Source: Candidatus Obscuribacter sp. (GTDB lineage Bacteria > Cyanobacteriota > Vampirovibrionia > Obscuribacterales > Obscuribacteraceae). Taken from it: a DNA stretch of 64,000 nt. Of this stretch, positions 1 through 9,041 are shown in pieces. Position 1 is the stretch's first letter, and each line of letters begins with the position of its first letter. The stretch is from assembly GCA_016712465.1 (NCBI GenBank), contig JADJQZ010000001.1, forward strand, positions 2,604,001 through 2,668,000. The letters are read 5' to 3'. A program made the translations under genes and the position numbers. The notes under the pieces were generated by a model, which saw nothing but the letters and a program-made list of their open reading frames with translations, searched no databases and was not told where the DNA came from.

Positions 1-625
1 AGGTCGGGGCTTGCTTGTCTGGCTGAGCTTCCTGGCAGGCGCGCTTTTCTGCTTCCTGGTCTGAGTTCCTTGTGTACCAGTAGCTGAACACCAGGTCTGT
101 GACTAAGGCCATGGCGATATCAAAGACTGTGCAGGCGAGAGTGGCTGAGCCCAGAGCAGACAATGATGAAAACTGCAGGAAGGAACCAAATTTGGCAAAT
201 GTTGCCAGAACCAGCAAGTAGTAGGTTGCCGTCATAAGGCAGCGCTTGGGCGCCAGTGAGCTTTTGACCGACGCCATTGGGCTGCGATTTTCCAGCTTCA
301 GTTTGGTTGCTTCCGAATCTTTGCTGCTTCTCAGCCAGAAGGACAGTTGGGCTTTTTCGGCGAAGATGGGATTGATACGTTTGACCAGTAGATTAAGGAG
401 AAGCAAGCGCGCAATGACAAACCACATCACCGCCGAAGCGGTGAGAAAGGGCAGGGCAAAGGCTGAAAGGGAAATGAGAAGAGCTTGCCAGAAGGAACCA
501 TGGAAGGTGACGCCAGCGAGGAGCGGGAAGACCTGTAAGATAAAAATGGAACGCAGTACTTGCTTTGCTGGAATGGATACTGCCAGTAGGACTCCTATTG
601 TTTTTATCGTGCCTAAGTTTGTCAC
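1..625 (-). CDS. Membrane protein, C-terminus cut by left edge
   Basis: A minus-strand frame is open from a GTG at 625 to position 1 with no stop, giving about 208 codons, and continues beyond the window. The translation has about four hydrophobic segments (near residues 8-25, 33-60, 60-77 and 128-160) separated by a charged loop rich in Lys, Ser and Glu. The frame extends about 24 codons further upstream to a TAG, but only non-standard starts occur there, so the start is uncertain. No catalytic motif is visible and I do not recognise the family. A polytopic inner-membrane protein is the most that can be said. Confidence 0.5.
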   Translation of the reverse strand, partial: MTNLGTIKTIGVLLAVSIPAKQVLRSIFILQVFPLLAGVTFHGSFWQALLISLSAFALPFLTASAVMWFVIARLLLLNLLVKRINPIFAEKAQLSFWLRSSKDSEATKLKLENRSPMASVKSSLAPKRCLMTATYYLLVLATFAKFGSFLQFSSLSALGSATLACTVFDIAMALVTDLVFSYWYTRNSDQEAEKRACQEAQPDKQAPT

Positions 626-747
626 TGTTGCTACACTTTCAGGCTTTAGGTCGTACTGATCCCAGTATAGGCTTTGGCTGAAATTGCAATGCAGTATGTT
701 CTAAAATCCTTCAACTTCTATGGCTTTCCGCCGCCAAGACTTATGCC

Positions 748-1638
748 TCAAACTTCGCTTGCCGGACAGATCGTGTTGATGGGGCAATTGTGGCAAGCCG
801 GTTTCCTGGCATAGCAAAGCCTTCTGCCGTGCCAGATTATGGTGATGGAAAGTTTGGACCAGTCTTCCCCTGGAAAGAGGGCTTGTAAGTCCTTTTCGAT
901 TTTGAGCGGGTCCTCTTCGTTCGTGAAACTGAAGCGTTTCGAAAGCCGCTGCACATGGGTATCCACGCTCCAGCCCGGAATGTTGTGGATGACGCCGAGG
1001 ACGACATTTGCGGTTTTGCGACCGACGCCGGGCAGGGTGGTCAGCTCTTCCACCGTGGTGGGCACTTTGCCATTGAATCTGGTGACCAGCATCTGGGCAC
1101 AGGCTTGAATGTTCTTGGCCTTAGCATTGTAATAGCCGGTGGGTTTAATCAAGGTTTTGACACGCTCCAGGTCGGCTTCGGCCAGGGAGCGGGCATCGGG
1201 AAACTCTGCATAGAGTGCTTTGGTGACCTTATTTACCTGCTGGTCCGTACACTGGGCCGATAGTATTACCGCCGTGAGCAGCTGAAAATCACTATCGTAG
1301 GTCAGTTCGCAGCAGGCATCAGGATAAAGCTCAAGCAAACCTTTCATGATGGCGGCCGCTTCTTGCCTGGTGGCTTTGTGAGAGCCCTTCTTACTGACCC
1401 CCCGGGTGGCGCTCTTTTGTCCGCCGGTCGCCTTACCGGTAGTTTTGCCCGTCGCCTTGCCGGTAGTTTTGCCAGTCACTTTACCGGTAGATTTTGTGAT
1501 CGCTTTAGTGCTTGCCTTAGTGGTCGTCTTAGTGCTTGCCGTTGTGGTTGCTCTTGCGCTTTCCTTTGCGACCGCTTTTGCGCTTGCCTTAGTGGTCGTT
1601 TTTGTGTTCGCCTTTGTGGTTTTCTTCACCTGGCCCAT
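748..1638 (-). CDS. nth: Endonuclease III (DNA glycosylase/AP lyase) with long basic N-terminal tail
   Basis: Base-excision repair enzyme that removes oxidised pyrimidines and cuts abasic sites. The helix-hairpin-helix LPGVGRKTANVVL lies at residues 202-214 with catalytic Lys208. The catalytic Asp is D226 in SVDTHVQRL. Four cysteines at 275, 282, 285 and 291 (C-x6-C-x2-C-x5-C) form the [4Fe-4S] cluster. Residues 1-90 are an unusual low-complexity Lys/Thr/Ala tail made of short repeats such as TGKTTGKATG, encoded by imperfect tandem DNA repeats. GAGGAG about ten bases before the ATG at 1638 supports the long form. An internal Met near residue 98 would give the usual family length. The tail looks like a nonspecific DNA-binding arm (inference). 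Confidence 0.93.
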   Translation of the reverse strand: MGQVKKTTKANTKTTTKASAKAVAKESARATTTASTKTTTKASTKAITKSTGKVTGKTTGKATGKTTGKATGGQKSATRGVSKKGSHKATRQEAAAIMKGLLELYPDACCELTYDSDFQLLTAVILSAQCTDQQVNKVTKALYAEFPDARSLAEADLERVKTLIKPTGYYNAKAKNIQACAQMLVTRFNGKVPTTVEELTTLPGVGRKTANVVLGVIHNIPGWSVDTHVQRLSKRFSFTNEEDPLKIEKDLQALFPGEDWSKLSITIIWHGRRLCYARKPACHNCPINTICPASEV

Positions 1639-1697
1639 CTGGCTTTTCTCCTCGCCGCCGTAACCTTAAATTTGCCGGTATTCTCCGCTTAGTCGGT

Positions 1698-2723
1698 TTA
1701 ACTCTCGTTGTCTAGAATTCTGGCACCATGAGGTGTGGTCATACAGACAAAGAGATCTACCGGGTCTGACTTGGCGGCACAAGAAATGGTGGTTTCTCTC
1801 AATACCCCTTCCTCATAGTCGCGCTTCAGCTTTTCTGCTTCTTCCTGGGTGCGGCAGACGGCGTAGACCGTTGGTCCCGAGCCGGTCATATGGGAGGTGA
1901 GGGCCCCTTCTTGCATAAACCGTTGTTTGATGGCTTTCAGCTCTTTGTAGTGAGGAAAGATGGCCTGTTCGAAATCATTGCCGAAGACTTTAATTGCATC
2001 CGTTATTTCACCAGCAGCCAGCTTTTCGGCGGCATAGGCCGTGGCATCGTCGGTGATACCGCGATCTTTAGTGCGTTCGGAAAGTCCAAAAACTTCAGTA
2101 CATTCGTCATAGGTTTTATAGGCCCAGACCGTCGGTACACTGAGGTTGCGGCTCTTGGCTAGAACCAGGTAGAGAGGCTGGAAGTTCTCTTCCGCACCGA
2201 TGCTTTGTAGTTCATCCCCGCGCCCAAGACCGACCATGGTGCCGCCCAGAAGGGAAAAGGGTACGTCGGCACCGAGCTTTTTGCCCATCTCGGCAAGACT
2301 TTCTCTGCTGAAGGGGCGGTCAAAGTATTCATTGAGTGCAAGCAGGGCGGCTGCGGCATTGCCGGAGCCACCGGCGGTGCCTGCTCCTATCGGTATACGT
2401 TTTTCCACGTGCACCGAAATTTTAAGGGGGCCAGGGGCCGCTTTCTCAGGGTCAAGATTGCTGCTTAGAAAGAGGCGGACGGCCTTGCAGATCAAGTTGT
2501 CCTGGCTCAAGGGAAAGTCGCTGGCCGGTTTGCCTTCCACGCTAAGTTCGATGTAGGGTTCTCTGGCAGGGCTTATCTTGAATGTAAGCGTGTCGCTCAA
2601 GGAGACGGTTTGCATCAAGGTTTTTACCCGGTGGTAGCCGTCTTCCATGAGTCCGAGCAGCTCAAGGGTGAAGTTGACTTTGGCCGGGGCTTCTACCTTT
2701 ACTACTTTCTCAGTCATTTTCAT
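1698..2723 (-). CDS. ispE: 4-diphosphocytidyl-2-C-methyl-D-erythritol kinase
   Basis: GHMP-family kinase that phosphorylates CDP-methylerythritol in the MEP pathway of isoprenoid synthesis. The N-terminal PAKVNFTLELLG motif, the glycine-rich ATP loop IPIGAGTAGGSGNAAAALLA and the GADVPFSLLGGT motif carrying the catalytic Asp are all present. The ATP loop differs slightly from the common LGGGSSD form. The gene overlaps the end of ksgA: the ATGs at 2723 and 2717 lie in the sequence that holds the ksgA TGA (2710-2712), which implies translational coupling. A frame open to 2747 exists, but that start would overlap ksgA by 38 bases and is less likely. The C-terminus is longer than usual for the family. 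Confidence 0.93.
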   Translation of the reverse strand: MKMTEKVVKVEAPAKVNFTLELLGLMEDGYHRVKTLMQTVSLSDTLTFKISPAREPYIELSVEGKPASDFPLSQDNLICKAVRLFLSSNLDPEKAAPGPLKISVHVEKRIPIGAGTAGGSGNAAAALLALNEYFDRPFSRESLAEMGKKLGADVPFSLLGGTMVGLGRGDELQSIGAEENFQPLYLVLAKSRNLSVPTVWAYKTYDECTEVFGLSERTKDRGITDDATAYAAEKLAAGEITDAIKVFGNDFEQAIFPHYKELKAIKQRFMQEGALTSHMTGSGPTVYAVCRTQEEAEKLKRDYEEGVLRETTISCAAKSDPVDLFVCMTTPHGARILDNES

Positions 2724-3582
2724 CCAGGGCATAGGCCTTGAGGGCATCGGCTAGTTGGGCGAATTTATCCAGGGAGAGTCCTTCCGCTCTGGCGGCCGGT
2801 GAAATCCCGTGGGCCATGAGCAGAGAAGTCAATTCTTCCTGATTCAAGTGTGTAAAGCCGAGATTGTTCTTGATCATCTTGCGCCGCTCTTTGAAGCCGG
2901 CTTTGACCAACCGACGCAAGAGCGATGCATCTTTTACGGTTACTTTTGGTCTGTCCCGTTTGACCAGCTGCACCACTGCCGATTCCACATCCGGGCGGGG
3001 AATGAAGTGTTCCGAGCCGACCTTGCCGATCATTTTGGCGGTGGCATAGTAATCGGCCAGGATGGTAATTTGTCCGTACTCCTTGCTGCCGGGCGGTGAT
3101 ACCAGGCGCCTGGCCAACTCCAGTTGTACCGTCATGGTCAGACTTTCCACATAAGGAAGCCAGATACCGGGCTCGTCCAGTTCGCCCAGCACTCTCACTA
3201 CAATTGGGGATGTGATTTGATAGGGCACATTGCCTACCACTTTGATATTTTTTGCTTTCAGGCTCTCGGGATCAAAGTGCAGAAAGTCTTGCCTGATAAT
3301 AGTCAGGTTGGGAAATTCGGCGGCCAGATCCTTGAGGCGAAAAGCCATGTCTTCGTCCAGTTCTACGGCGAAAACTCTGGCGCCGGTGCGCACCAGAAAC
3401 TCCGTGAGAAAGCCGAGACCTGGTCCTATCTCCACCACGGTGTCACCGGGATCGGCATTGATGGAGTCGGCAATCATAGAAAGGATGCTTGGTTCCACAA
3501 GGAAATTTTGGCTCAGTCTTTTCTTGGCTCTCACCACCATGGCCCGGCGGTAGAGATCTTCCCTGGTAATTGAAAAAGCCAT
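2710..3582 (-). CDS. ksgA: 16S rRNA dimethyladenosine transferase
   Basis: S-adenosylmethionine-dependent enzyme (RsmA/KsgA) that dimethylates two adjacent adenosines near the 3' end of 16S rRNA during small-subunit maturation. SAM motif I, VEIGPGLGFLTEFL, is at about residues 50-63. The catalytic NVPY (usually NLPY) is at 118-121, followed by QITSPIV. The N-terminal AKKRLSQNFLVE is the family signature. Length 290 residues is normal. It starts three bases after the upstream CBS-protein stop and overlaps ispE downstream, so the three genes form one operon. Confidence 0.95.
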   Translation of the reverse strand: MAFSITREDLYRRAMVVRAKKRLSQNFLVEPSILSMIADSINADPGDTVVEIGPGLGFLTEFLVRTGARVFAVELDEDMAFRLKDLAAEFPNLTIIRQDFLHFDPESLKAKNIKVVGNVPYQITSPIVVRVLGELDEPGIWLPYVESLTMTVQLELARRLVSPPGSKEYGQITILADYYATAKMIGKVGSEHFIPRPDVESAVVQLVKRDRPKVTVKDASLLRRLVKAGFKERRKMIKNNLGFTHLNQEELTSLLMAHGISPAARAEGLSLDKFAQLADALKAYALDEND

Positions 3583-3585
3583 TAG

Positions 3586-5010
3586 CTAGTGGCTTGCCTC
3601 CACTGATTTATGGCTGCCTGAGGCCTCCTGGTTATGACCATTGGCTGGCTTGATGGAGGCATTAACCTGGGTCAAAATCTGGGTGGTTTCGCTTTCGTTT
3701 GTATCGGGTGCGGTTTTGACCAGTCGTAGTTTGATAATGCGGTGGCGATCCGACTCTACAACGGTGATTACACAGAGATCGGAGGTGACTGCATCTCCCG
3801 GTTGCGGTTCCCGCCCCAAAAGTCCGAAGACGTGCCCACCAATGGTGTTGAACTCTTCATCTTCAATGTTCAGCCCCAGTTTTTCGTTGGCTTCATCAAG
3901 GGTGAGTTTGGCATCGATTAAGTAGGAGCCGTCCTCTTGCTGGGTGATGAATTCTTCTACAATTTCGTGTTCATCGGCAATGTCGCCCACCAGTTCTTCC
4001 AGGAGATCTTCGAGGGTGACGATGCCCTGAGTGCCGCCGTATTCGTTCATGACCACGGCCATGTGAGTCTTGGTGCGTTTGAATTCGGTCAGCAAGTCTT
4101 TCAGGTTTTTGTTTTCCGGCACAATCAATACTTTTCTGGCAAATTCGCGTACATGAGCGTTTTCTTTATGCTCGATGAGGGCTCGCAAGCCGTCTCGAAT
4201 GTGCACCACGCCAAAAATGTTGTCTACATCTTCATCGTAGACAGGCAGGCGGGAATGACCATGCTTGAGGGCTTCGGTTACAAAAGCTTTGACAGTTGAT
4301 TCAGCCGGTACGCAGACCATGTCGATACGCGGCGTCATCACTTCGCTTGCCGTGGTGTCGGCAAAATCGAAGACCGAGTGCAGCATCTCTTCCTGTTCCG
4401 ATTCCAGCACACCTTCTTCATGGCTGGCGGAAACCAGCATCTTCAGCTCTTCTTCCGAGTGAACGGTGTGAGCCGAAGGCGGTTCTTTGATTTTCAAAAG
4501 GGCAACTATTATGGCTGTGGTGCCGTTCAAGATCTTCAGGAAAGGCGAGGTCAAAATGCACCAGAAGTGCATGGGCAAAACCGTCCAGAGAATGACTGTT
4601 TCAGCCCTGGTGTAAGTGAGCATTTTGGGCAGCAGTTCGCCGCCTACGGTTTGCACATAAGCTGTGAAAGTAAATGCCGCGGCGTATGAAAACCAGCGCA
4701 GGCTCTCTATGGTTTTGTGACCCCAGGCGGCTTGCTCGCCGAAGTGTTTGGCATGTTCGGCAATGTTTTCAGCCAGGGCCGCTTCGCCGGCCGCACCCAG
4801 TAAGAGGGTGGCGATGGTGATGCCAAGCTGGCAGGCCGAAATAAACTTCTCTGGGTCTTCTAAATAGATCTGAGTCTTCTTGGCGAACATATTGCCGCCT
4901 TCGGCCAGATGATCGATGCGTGTGCGTCTGACACGGGCGAGTCCCATTTCCGCCGCCACGAAGAAGGCGTTCATTAAAATCAGTATTGGTATCCAGGCAA
5001 TTTGGTACAA
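3586..5010 (-). CDS. CorC/HlyC-type membrane protein (DUF21-CBS-CorC domains)
   Basis: Membrane protein of the CNNM/CorC group, linked in other bacteria to magnesium or cobalt homeostasis. It has an N-terminal DUF21 membrane domain (roughly residues 1-190, three or four hydrophobic segments), then a paired CBS module beginning near VMTPRIDMVCVP, and a C-terminal CorC_HlyC domain including FNTIGGHVFGLLGR. The length, 474 residues, suits the family. The start at 5010 is a TTG with no clear ribosome-binding site; a stop lies seven codons upstream, so the true start cannot be far away. It is the first gene of the operon with ksgA and ispE. The substrate is not shown by the sequence. Confidence 0.87.
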   Translation of the reverse strand: MYQIAWIPILILMNAFFVAAEMGLARVRRTRIDHLAEGGNMFAKKTQIYLEDPEKFISACQLGITIATLLLGAAGEAALAENIAEHAKHFGEQAAWGHKTIESLRWFSYAAAFTFTAYVQTVGGELLPKMLTYTRAETVILWTVLPMHFWCILTSPFLKILNGTTAIIVALLKIKEPPSAHTVHSEEELKMLVSASHEEGVLESEQEEMLHSVFDFADTTASEVMTPRIDMVCVPAESTVKAFVTEALKHGHSRLPVYDEDVDNIFGVVHIRDGLRALIEHKENAHVREFARKVLIVPENKNLKDLLTEFKRTKTHMAVVMNEYGGTQGIVTLEDLLEELVGDIADEHEIVEEFITQQEDGSYLIDAKLTLDEANEKLGLNIEDEEFNTIGGHVFGLLGREPQPGDAVTSDLCVITVVESDRHRIIKLRLVKTAPDTNESETTQILTQVNASIKPANGHNQEASGSHKSVEASH

Positions 5011-5536
5011 AGCAATAAAGGCTCAGATTAACTCTGAACCTGTCTCCTTTGGCTGAACTTCCTGGTGGCACGCAAAAGGTTTCGCCTTGCACCCCTGGGG
5101 AGGTTCTTCTGATTCATCACCTGTCTGGCTGCTACTGTCAGGATCGTCTATCAAAGTGCTAATTGGTCTCTTAATCTGCCTGCAACAGAGACAACTCTAT
5201 TTCGATTTGAGAGGCAGTCTCACTCAATCGAAAGGCTGATAACAGCCATGGGATTCCAGAGTTAGATCAATCCTACCATATGCTCTCTTAGTCCAATACA
5301 CAATTTTAATGCTTGCCAAGTGTAAGATTTCCCAGCCGGCGGTGCTTTGCTAAGGTTATCAAGAAATTACCTGGGGCTTCTCTGTCTTAGCTCTGAGCTA
5401 TGACATAATCTGACATTTGGCGGGAGCAAGGTTCTTTCCTGAGAACTGTAGCAAAGGCGCTCCGAATCTGATGGAAAGCCCCCAAGGACATCGACCTTCC
5501 CCCGGCAATTTACTGTAGGCGGCATGGACCTGATTT
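5011..5536. other. Divergent intergenic region, no gene seen
   Basis: This 526-base stretch lies between the minus-strand CBS-protein operon and the plus-strand gene at 5537. I see no open frame longer than a few dozen codons with a plausible ribosome-binding site, no tRNA-like fold and no long repeat. It presumably carries both promoters. A CATAAT sequence near 5404-5409 is a weak -10 candidate for the rightward gene. Confidence 0.4.
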
Positions 5537-6119
5537 ATGAGATTAAATGAAGAATTCGTTGCTTCCTTTATAGTGACTCTTCTGGCTTCCACCTTTTTGT
5601 TTGCCCCTGGGTCCGCTCTGGCGGCTCCTGCAAAAGCGGTGCCCGCTGTAAAGAACGAAGCGGCTGATAAAAACCAGGGCAAGCAAATCGCAGTCTCTAT
5701 CCCCGGATTGGGGGAGGCCAAAATCGTTGTCACACCGGCGCCTGCCGGTGCCGCTCAGCACGGCAAGCCCGTGGCAGGCAAGAAGACCGAAGCCGGCATC
5801 GGTCCCTTCGGTGCGCTCAGTGAAGGCCCTCAAGCCCGGCGAAAATATTTCTCTCAAACTGCCCCGTTCAGTCAATGAGTTTATCGATGATATGAACGGT
5901 GTCGGTAAAAGAGTTGGTCGCAGTGCTCAAGGCGGCATGACCGAGGTAGGCAAGATCGTTCACTGGATTGCCGTCTACTTCAAGCAGTTTACCGGCACTC
6001 CCAATCTCACCCCCGGAGCCTATCCTTATGTTGAGACTCCCAGCCCCTCGCCGGGAGCCCATGTGGCCAAGGTTATGCTCACGCCGGAAGGTCGCGTCAA
6101 GACCATAGTCAGCCGTTGA
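5537..6119 (+). CDS. Small secreted protein with apparent frameshift
   Basis: The first frame (5537-5878) begins with a convincing signal peptide: MRLNEEF, a hydrophobic core SFIVTLLASTFLFAPG and an ALAAPA cleavage site. It then runs into a frame lacking coding character. A second frame (open to the TGA at 6117-6119) carries a protein-like C-terminal part that includes ALKPGENISLKLPRSVNEFI and HWIAVYFKQFTGTP. The simplest reading is one gene of about 190 codons with a +1/-2-type break between about 5770 and 5835, either a mutation or an assembly error. I do not recognise the family. No partner gene is obvious; the neighbouring gene is convergent. Confidence 0.5.
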
Positions 6120-6156
6120 CCGGTATTTATCTGACCGATATTTATTTGATCTGACT

Positions 6157-6891
6157 TTAGCTTGCTGCTCGCCAGGCAAAGCCCAGCATTCTGGCTTGAA
6201 TTACCTGGGCCAGAAAGGTGAGAAAAGGTGCAAATATAACGCCTATCACGGTGAGCGATGGCACTGTGGCGGACAGGAAGACCAGGGTGGCGGAAGCCAG
6301 CCAGGTGGTGACCATGAGCACGGGTGCTTTGGCGATTCTCTTTATTACTTTCAGCCAGGCGAAGCCGGCCATCATCTTCTCTTCTTCGGCGAAATTGGCC
6401 ATGAGGAGGGCTGTGAAGAAACTCGTCAGCACGTAATAGCTGTAAATGGCTAGATAAGTGGTGGTGCCCCAGCTTGTGAAATGAGGATCTATGACCAGAC
6501 TGTGGCGGCTTTGCAGTCCCTGGGTGAAGAGGGAAAAGGCCAGGATCACGCCGCCGAAGCTGAAGAAAAGACTGAAAGCAAGCCAGCTTACTCCCGATAT
6601 CATCAGATCGAGTATCTGATTCCACTCCGGCAGGGGACCATCCGTTTCATCCCTGCTTGCGACCACATTTATGGTCTGGCGCATCACCCGCAAAAGATAG
6701 CCGGCGGTGATGCCGCCCATGACTACGGAAACAGGGGCGAACAATGGGTTGAGCAGGAAAATAGCAAGGGCGATATAGCTGACTGTGGAGCCGATACTGA
6801 CCTTCATGAGCCAGTTTTTGTCCGCGGTAATGCTGCTCAATACCGCGGTCATATCTTGTACTGCACTTGCTTTTACTTCTTCAGACTTCAT
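6157..6891 (-). CDS. DUF4013-like polytopic membrane protein
   Basis: Membrane protein of 244 residues with about six hydrophobic segments. The pattern GGITAGYLLRVMRQT followed by GPLPEWNQILDLMISGVSW matches the DUF4013 family, whose function is unknown. A short charged N-terminus (MKSEEVKASAVQD) precedes the first helix. It lies 12 bases downstream of surE on the same strand and is probably cotranscribed. Nothing in the sequence indicates a substrate. Confidence 0.7.
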   Translation of the reverse strand: MKSEEVKASAVQDMTAVLSSITADKNWLMKVSIGSTVSYIALAIFLLNPLFAPVSVVMGGITAGYLLRVMRQTINVVASRDETDGPLPEWNQILDLMISGVSWLAFSLFFSFGGVILAFSLFTQGLQSRHSLVIDPHFTSWGTTTYLAIYSYYVLTSFFTALLMANFAEEEKMMAGFAWLKVIKRIAKAPVLMVTTWLASATLVFLSATVPSLTVIGVIFAPFLTFLAQVIQARMLGFAWRAAS

Positions 6892-6903
6892 CTTAAGCCC
6901 TGC

Positions 6904-7680
6904 TTATTTGAGCAAGGTGGAAAGCTGTTTGCTTTCGTCGAGCCTGTTCATCAGGTCAAGATCGGTCATGTTGAAGAGCACGGGAGTGACGGCGATATAG
7001 CCGCTATTGACAGCAAAGACATCGGAATCTTCTGCTTCGGTGTCTTCGATGGCCTGACCGGATAACCAGTAATAGTCTCGACCATTGGGGTCGGAGCGCT
7101 TCTCGAAAGTGTCATTGTAGAGCCGAACGCCAAGCTGGCAGAGCTTTACGCCCTTGATTTCCGCTTCCGGTACGGCTGGAATATTGATATTGATCAGCCC
7201 TCTTTTGCTGCGCGGCGCCTGCTTGAAGGTCGTCAGGAAGCGGCTGATGAAACGGGCCGCCGTCAAATAGACGGCCGGCTCTCCCTTTCTGGCGCTGACG
7301 GCAATACTGGGCAGGTCCATGAAAGCTGCTTCCATGGCGGCTGCCACGGTGCCGGAGTAGAGAATGTCGGAGCCCAGGTTGGGACCGGAGTTGATGCCGG
7401 AGATAACCACATCCGGCGGCTCTTGCAAAAGTTCGGAGACGGCCAGTTTGACGCAGTCGGCGGGGGTGCCGGTGGTTGACCAGGCGCCGGCTACGGGACC
7501 ATCCAAATGGGCATGTTCGACCCGCAGCGGCTTGTGCAGTGTGAGTGAATGCCCGGTGGCACTGCGTTGTCGGTCTGGTGCGCAAACATAAACTTCGTGA
7601 GATTCCTGCGCCAGTATTCTCGCCAGGGTGCCCAGGCCGGGTGCGTGTATACCGTCGTCATTGGATAGAAGAATTCTCAT
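6904..7680 (-). CDS. surE: 5'/3'-nucleotidase SurE
   Basis: Metal-dependent phosphatase acting on nucleoside monophosphates, often tied to stationary-phase survival. The N-terminal MRILLSNDDGIHAPG carries the paired metal-binding Asp residues, and STTGTPADCVKLA and ISGINSGPNLG are family signatures. The frame opens further upstream to 7788, but the ATG at 7680 has AAGGAAG about 11 bases before it and gives the normal N-terminus, so I use it (258 residues). It is followed after 12 bases by the DUF4013-like membrane gene. Confidence 0.94.
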   Translation of the reverse strand: MRILLSNDDGIHAPGLGTLARILAQESHEVYVCAPDRQRSATGHSLTLHKPLRVEHAHLDGPVAGAWSTTGTPADCVKLAVSELLQEPPDVVISGINSGPNLGSDILYSGTVAAAMEAAFMDLPSIAVSARKGEPAVYLTAARFISRFLTTFKQAPRSKRGLININIPAVPEAEIKGVKLCQLGVRLYNDTFEKRSDPNGRDYYWLSGQAIEDTEAEDSDVFAVNSGYIAVTPVLFNMTDLDLMNRLDESKQLSTLLK

Positions 7681-7877
7681 GACCAGCTGCTTCCTTTTGC
7701 TTCCTGTTTCCTTTTGCTTCCTGCTTGAGCCTGCCGCCAGGGTAAAAGCTTTCCTAAATTGCTTTGGTTCTGCCTGGAACGGCGCCAAATGACCTACAAT
7801 TATATAGCTATTTTGGCGCGCTCTCGGGTGATCCGCTGGGCGCCGCTTTTCAAGGCACTACCAATCAGGGATTTCAT

Positions 7878-9038
7878 ATGTTGGATTCTGTTTTCGAGCG
7901 CTCCAGTGACAGTCTATTGCAGGTCTTGCAGCTAGCCTTAGACGAGTGCATCAATTTAGAGCATACATACATTTGCACCGATCACATTTTGACGGCGCTG
8001 GTGAGCGAGTACGCCGGCGTGGCGGCGGAAGCGCTGGGCAGCATGAAAATTGACGCCGATGCCGTCAGTAAAGAATTGGAAGGTAAAGTCAAGAGCAAAA
8101 TGGAGTCCGAGCTGCCCTTTAGCGGACGCCCCGATCTTTCTTCCGGTCTGCCTTCGGTGACACTGCCTGTGGTGGCGCAGTCGGCCGGGTCCATAGCTGA
8201 AACGCGCAAAGCCTACGGTATGAGCGACCTGACCGTGCAGGCGCTGCATCGAGCTTATGAGTACGCCCTTTTCTTCGGCTTGAATTACATAAACCCCGAG
8301 CATCTGCTCCTGGGTATCCTCGACTTGAAAGAATGTATTGCAGTGCGCACCATTGTCGATCTGGGCGGTAATATCGATTTTCTGCGGCGCCAGATCATGT
8401 TGCTTATGGCTAAGAGCCTCAGCAGCGATGCTTCTTTGCCTGGTCTAAAAGACGCTGTTATTGGCGGCTTGAAAGAGATGATCGACAAACACTATCGCTC
8501 TATCAGCACACTCCAGGCGCTTTCTGTCCGCAGCCGCCATGCCCTTGGTTCGCTGCCGCCGCGCTCCGAGATAGTGCATATGGTTTGTACCGGCTATTTC
8601 CCCGACTTCCTTATTAATCAAATGGCTTTCCGCCGTTATCTTCTGGAAGAAACACTGGCTCAACTGAATTGCCGCGTCGGCGGTCTGGAAAAGGAACTAT
8701 CCGCCACCATCATATCTTCGGCCGCACACAGCCTCAGGCAGGAAGTGCGCAATGCCATCGAGTTTATGCTTTCCAGCGAGTACAGGCTGTTTTCTCAGAT
8801 GCTCGATGACGCCGAGCATGATTTGATTGGTTCGGTCATTGAAGACCTGTGGTGGGCTCAGGGTGAAGAAATTGCCCTGAACGAGCTTTTCTCCGAGGCT
8901 CTCGATGATCACAGGCGTAAGCACTTGCTCAGTTTGCAGGAGCGCAGACTGGAGATTACAAGCCGTCTTTCCAAGCTGAGAGACAGCCTGGATGAAACCA
9001 TCAGGCAATGTTTCGTCAAACGTTCAGCTACGGCCTGA
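7878..9038 (+). CDS. Clp N-domain (Clp_R) protein without ATPase modules
   Basis: The N-terminal 150 or so residues hold two Clp_N-type repeats: FERSSDSLLQVLQLALDEC with HTYICTDHILTALV, then LTVQALHRAYEYA with NYINPEHLLLGIL. These are the adaptor- and substrate-binding modules of ClpA/B/C chaperones. No Walker A or B motif follows. Residues from about 200 on are helical, charged and of unknown family. I choose the ATG at 7878, which follows AGGGA at a good distance and gives a normal Clp_N start; the frame opens at 7764. The protein resembles ClpS/ClpC-associated or plant ClpT-like accessory proteins (inference). It is convergent with the XRE gene. Confidence 0.78.
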   Translation: MLDSVFERSSDSLLQVLQLALDECINLEHTYICTDHILTALVSEYAGVAAEALGSMKIDADAVSKELEGKVKSKMESELPFSGRPDLSSGLPSVTLPVVAQSAGSIAETRKAYGMSDLTVQALHRAYEYALFFGLNYINPEHLLLGILDLKECIAVRTIVDLGGNIDFLRRQIMLLMAKSLSSDASLPGLKDAVIGGLKEMIDKHYRSISTLQALSVRSRHALGSLPPRSEIVHMVCTGYFPDFLINQMAFRRYLLEETLAQLNCRVGGLEKELSATIISSAAHSLRQEVRNAIEFMLSSEYRLFSQMLDDAEHDLIGSVIEDLWWAQGEEIALNELFSEALDDHRRKHLLSLQERRLEITSRLSKLRDSLDETIRQCFVKRSATA

Positions 9039-9041
9039 GCT

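Noticed and set aside
6026..6625. Minus-strand 199-codon frame overlapping the DUF4013-like gene
   Set aside because: It lies in another frame of the DUF4013-like gene and has an Arg/His-rich shadow composition.
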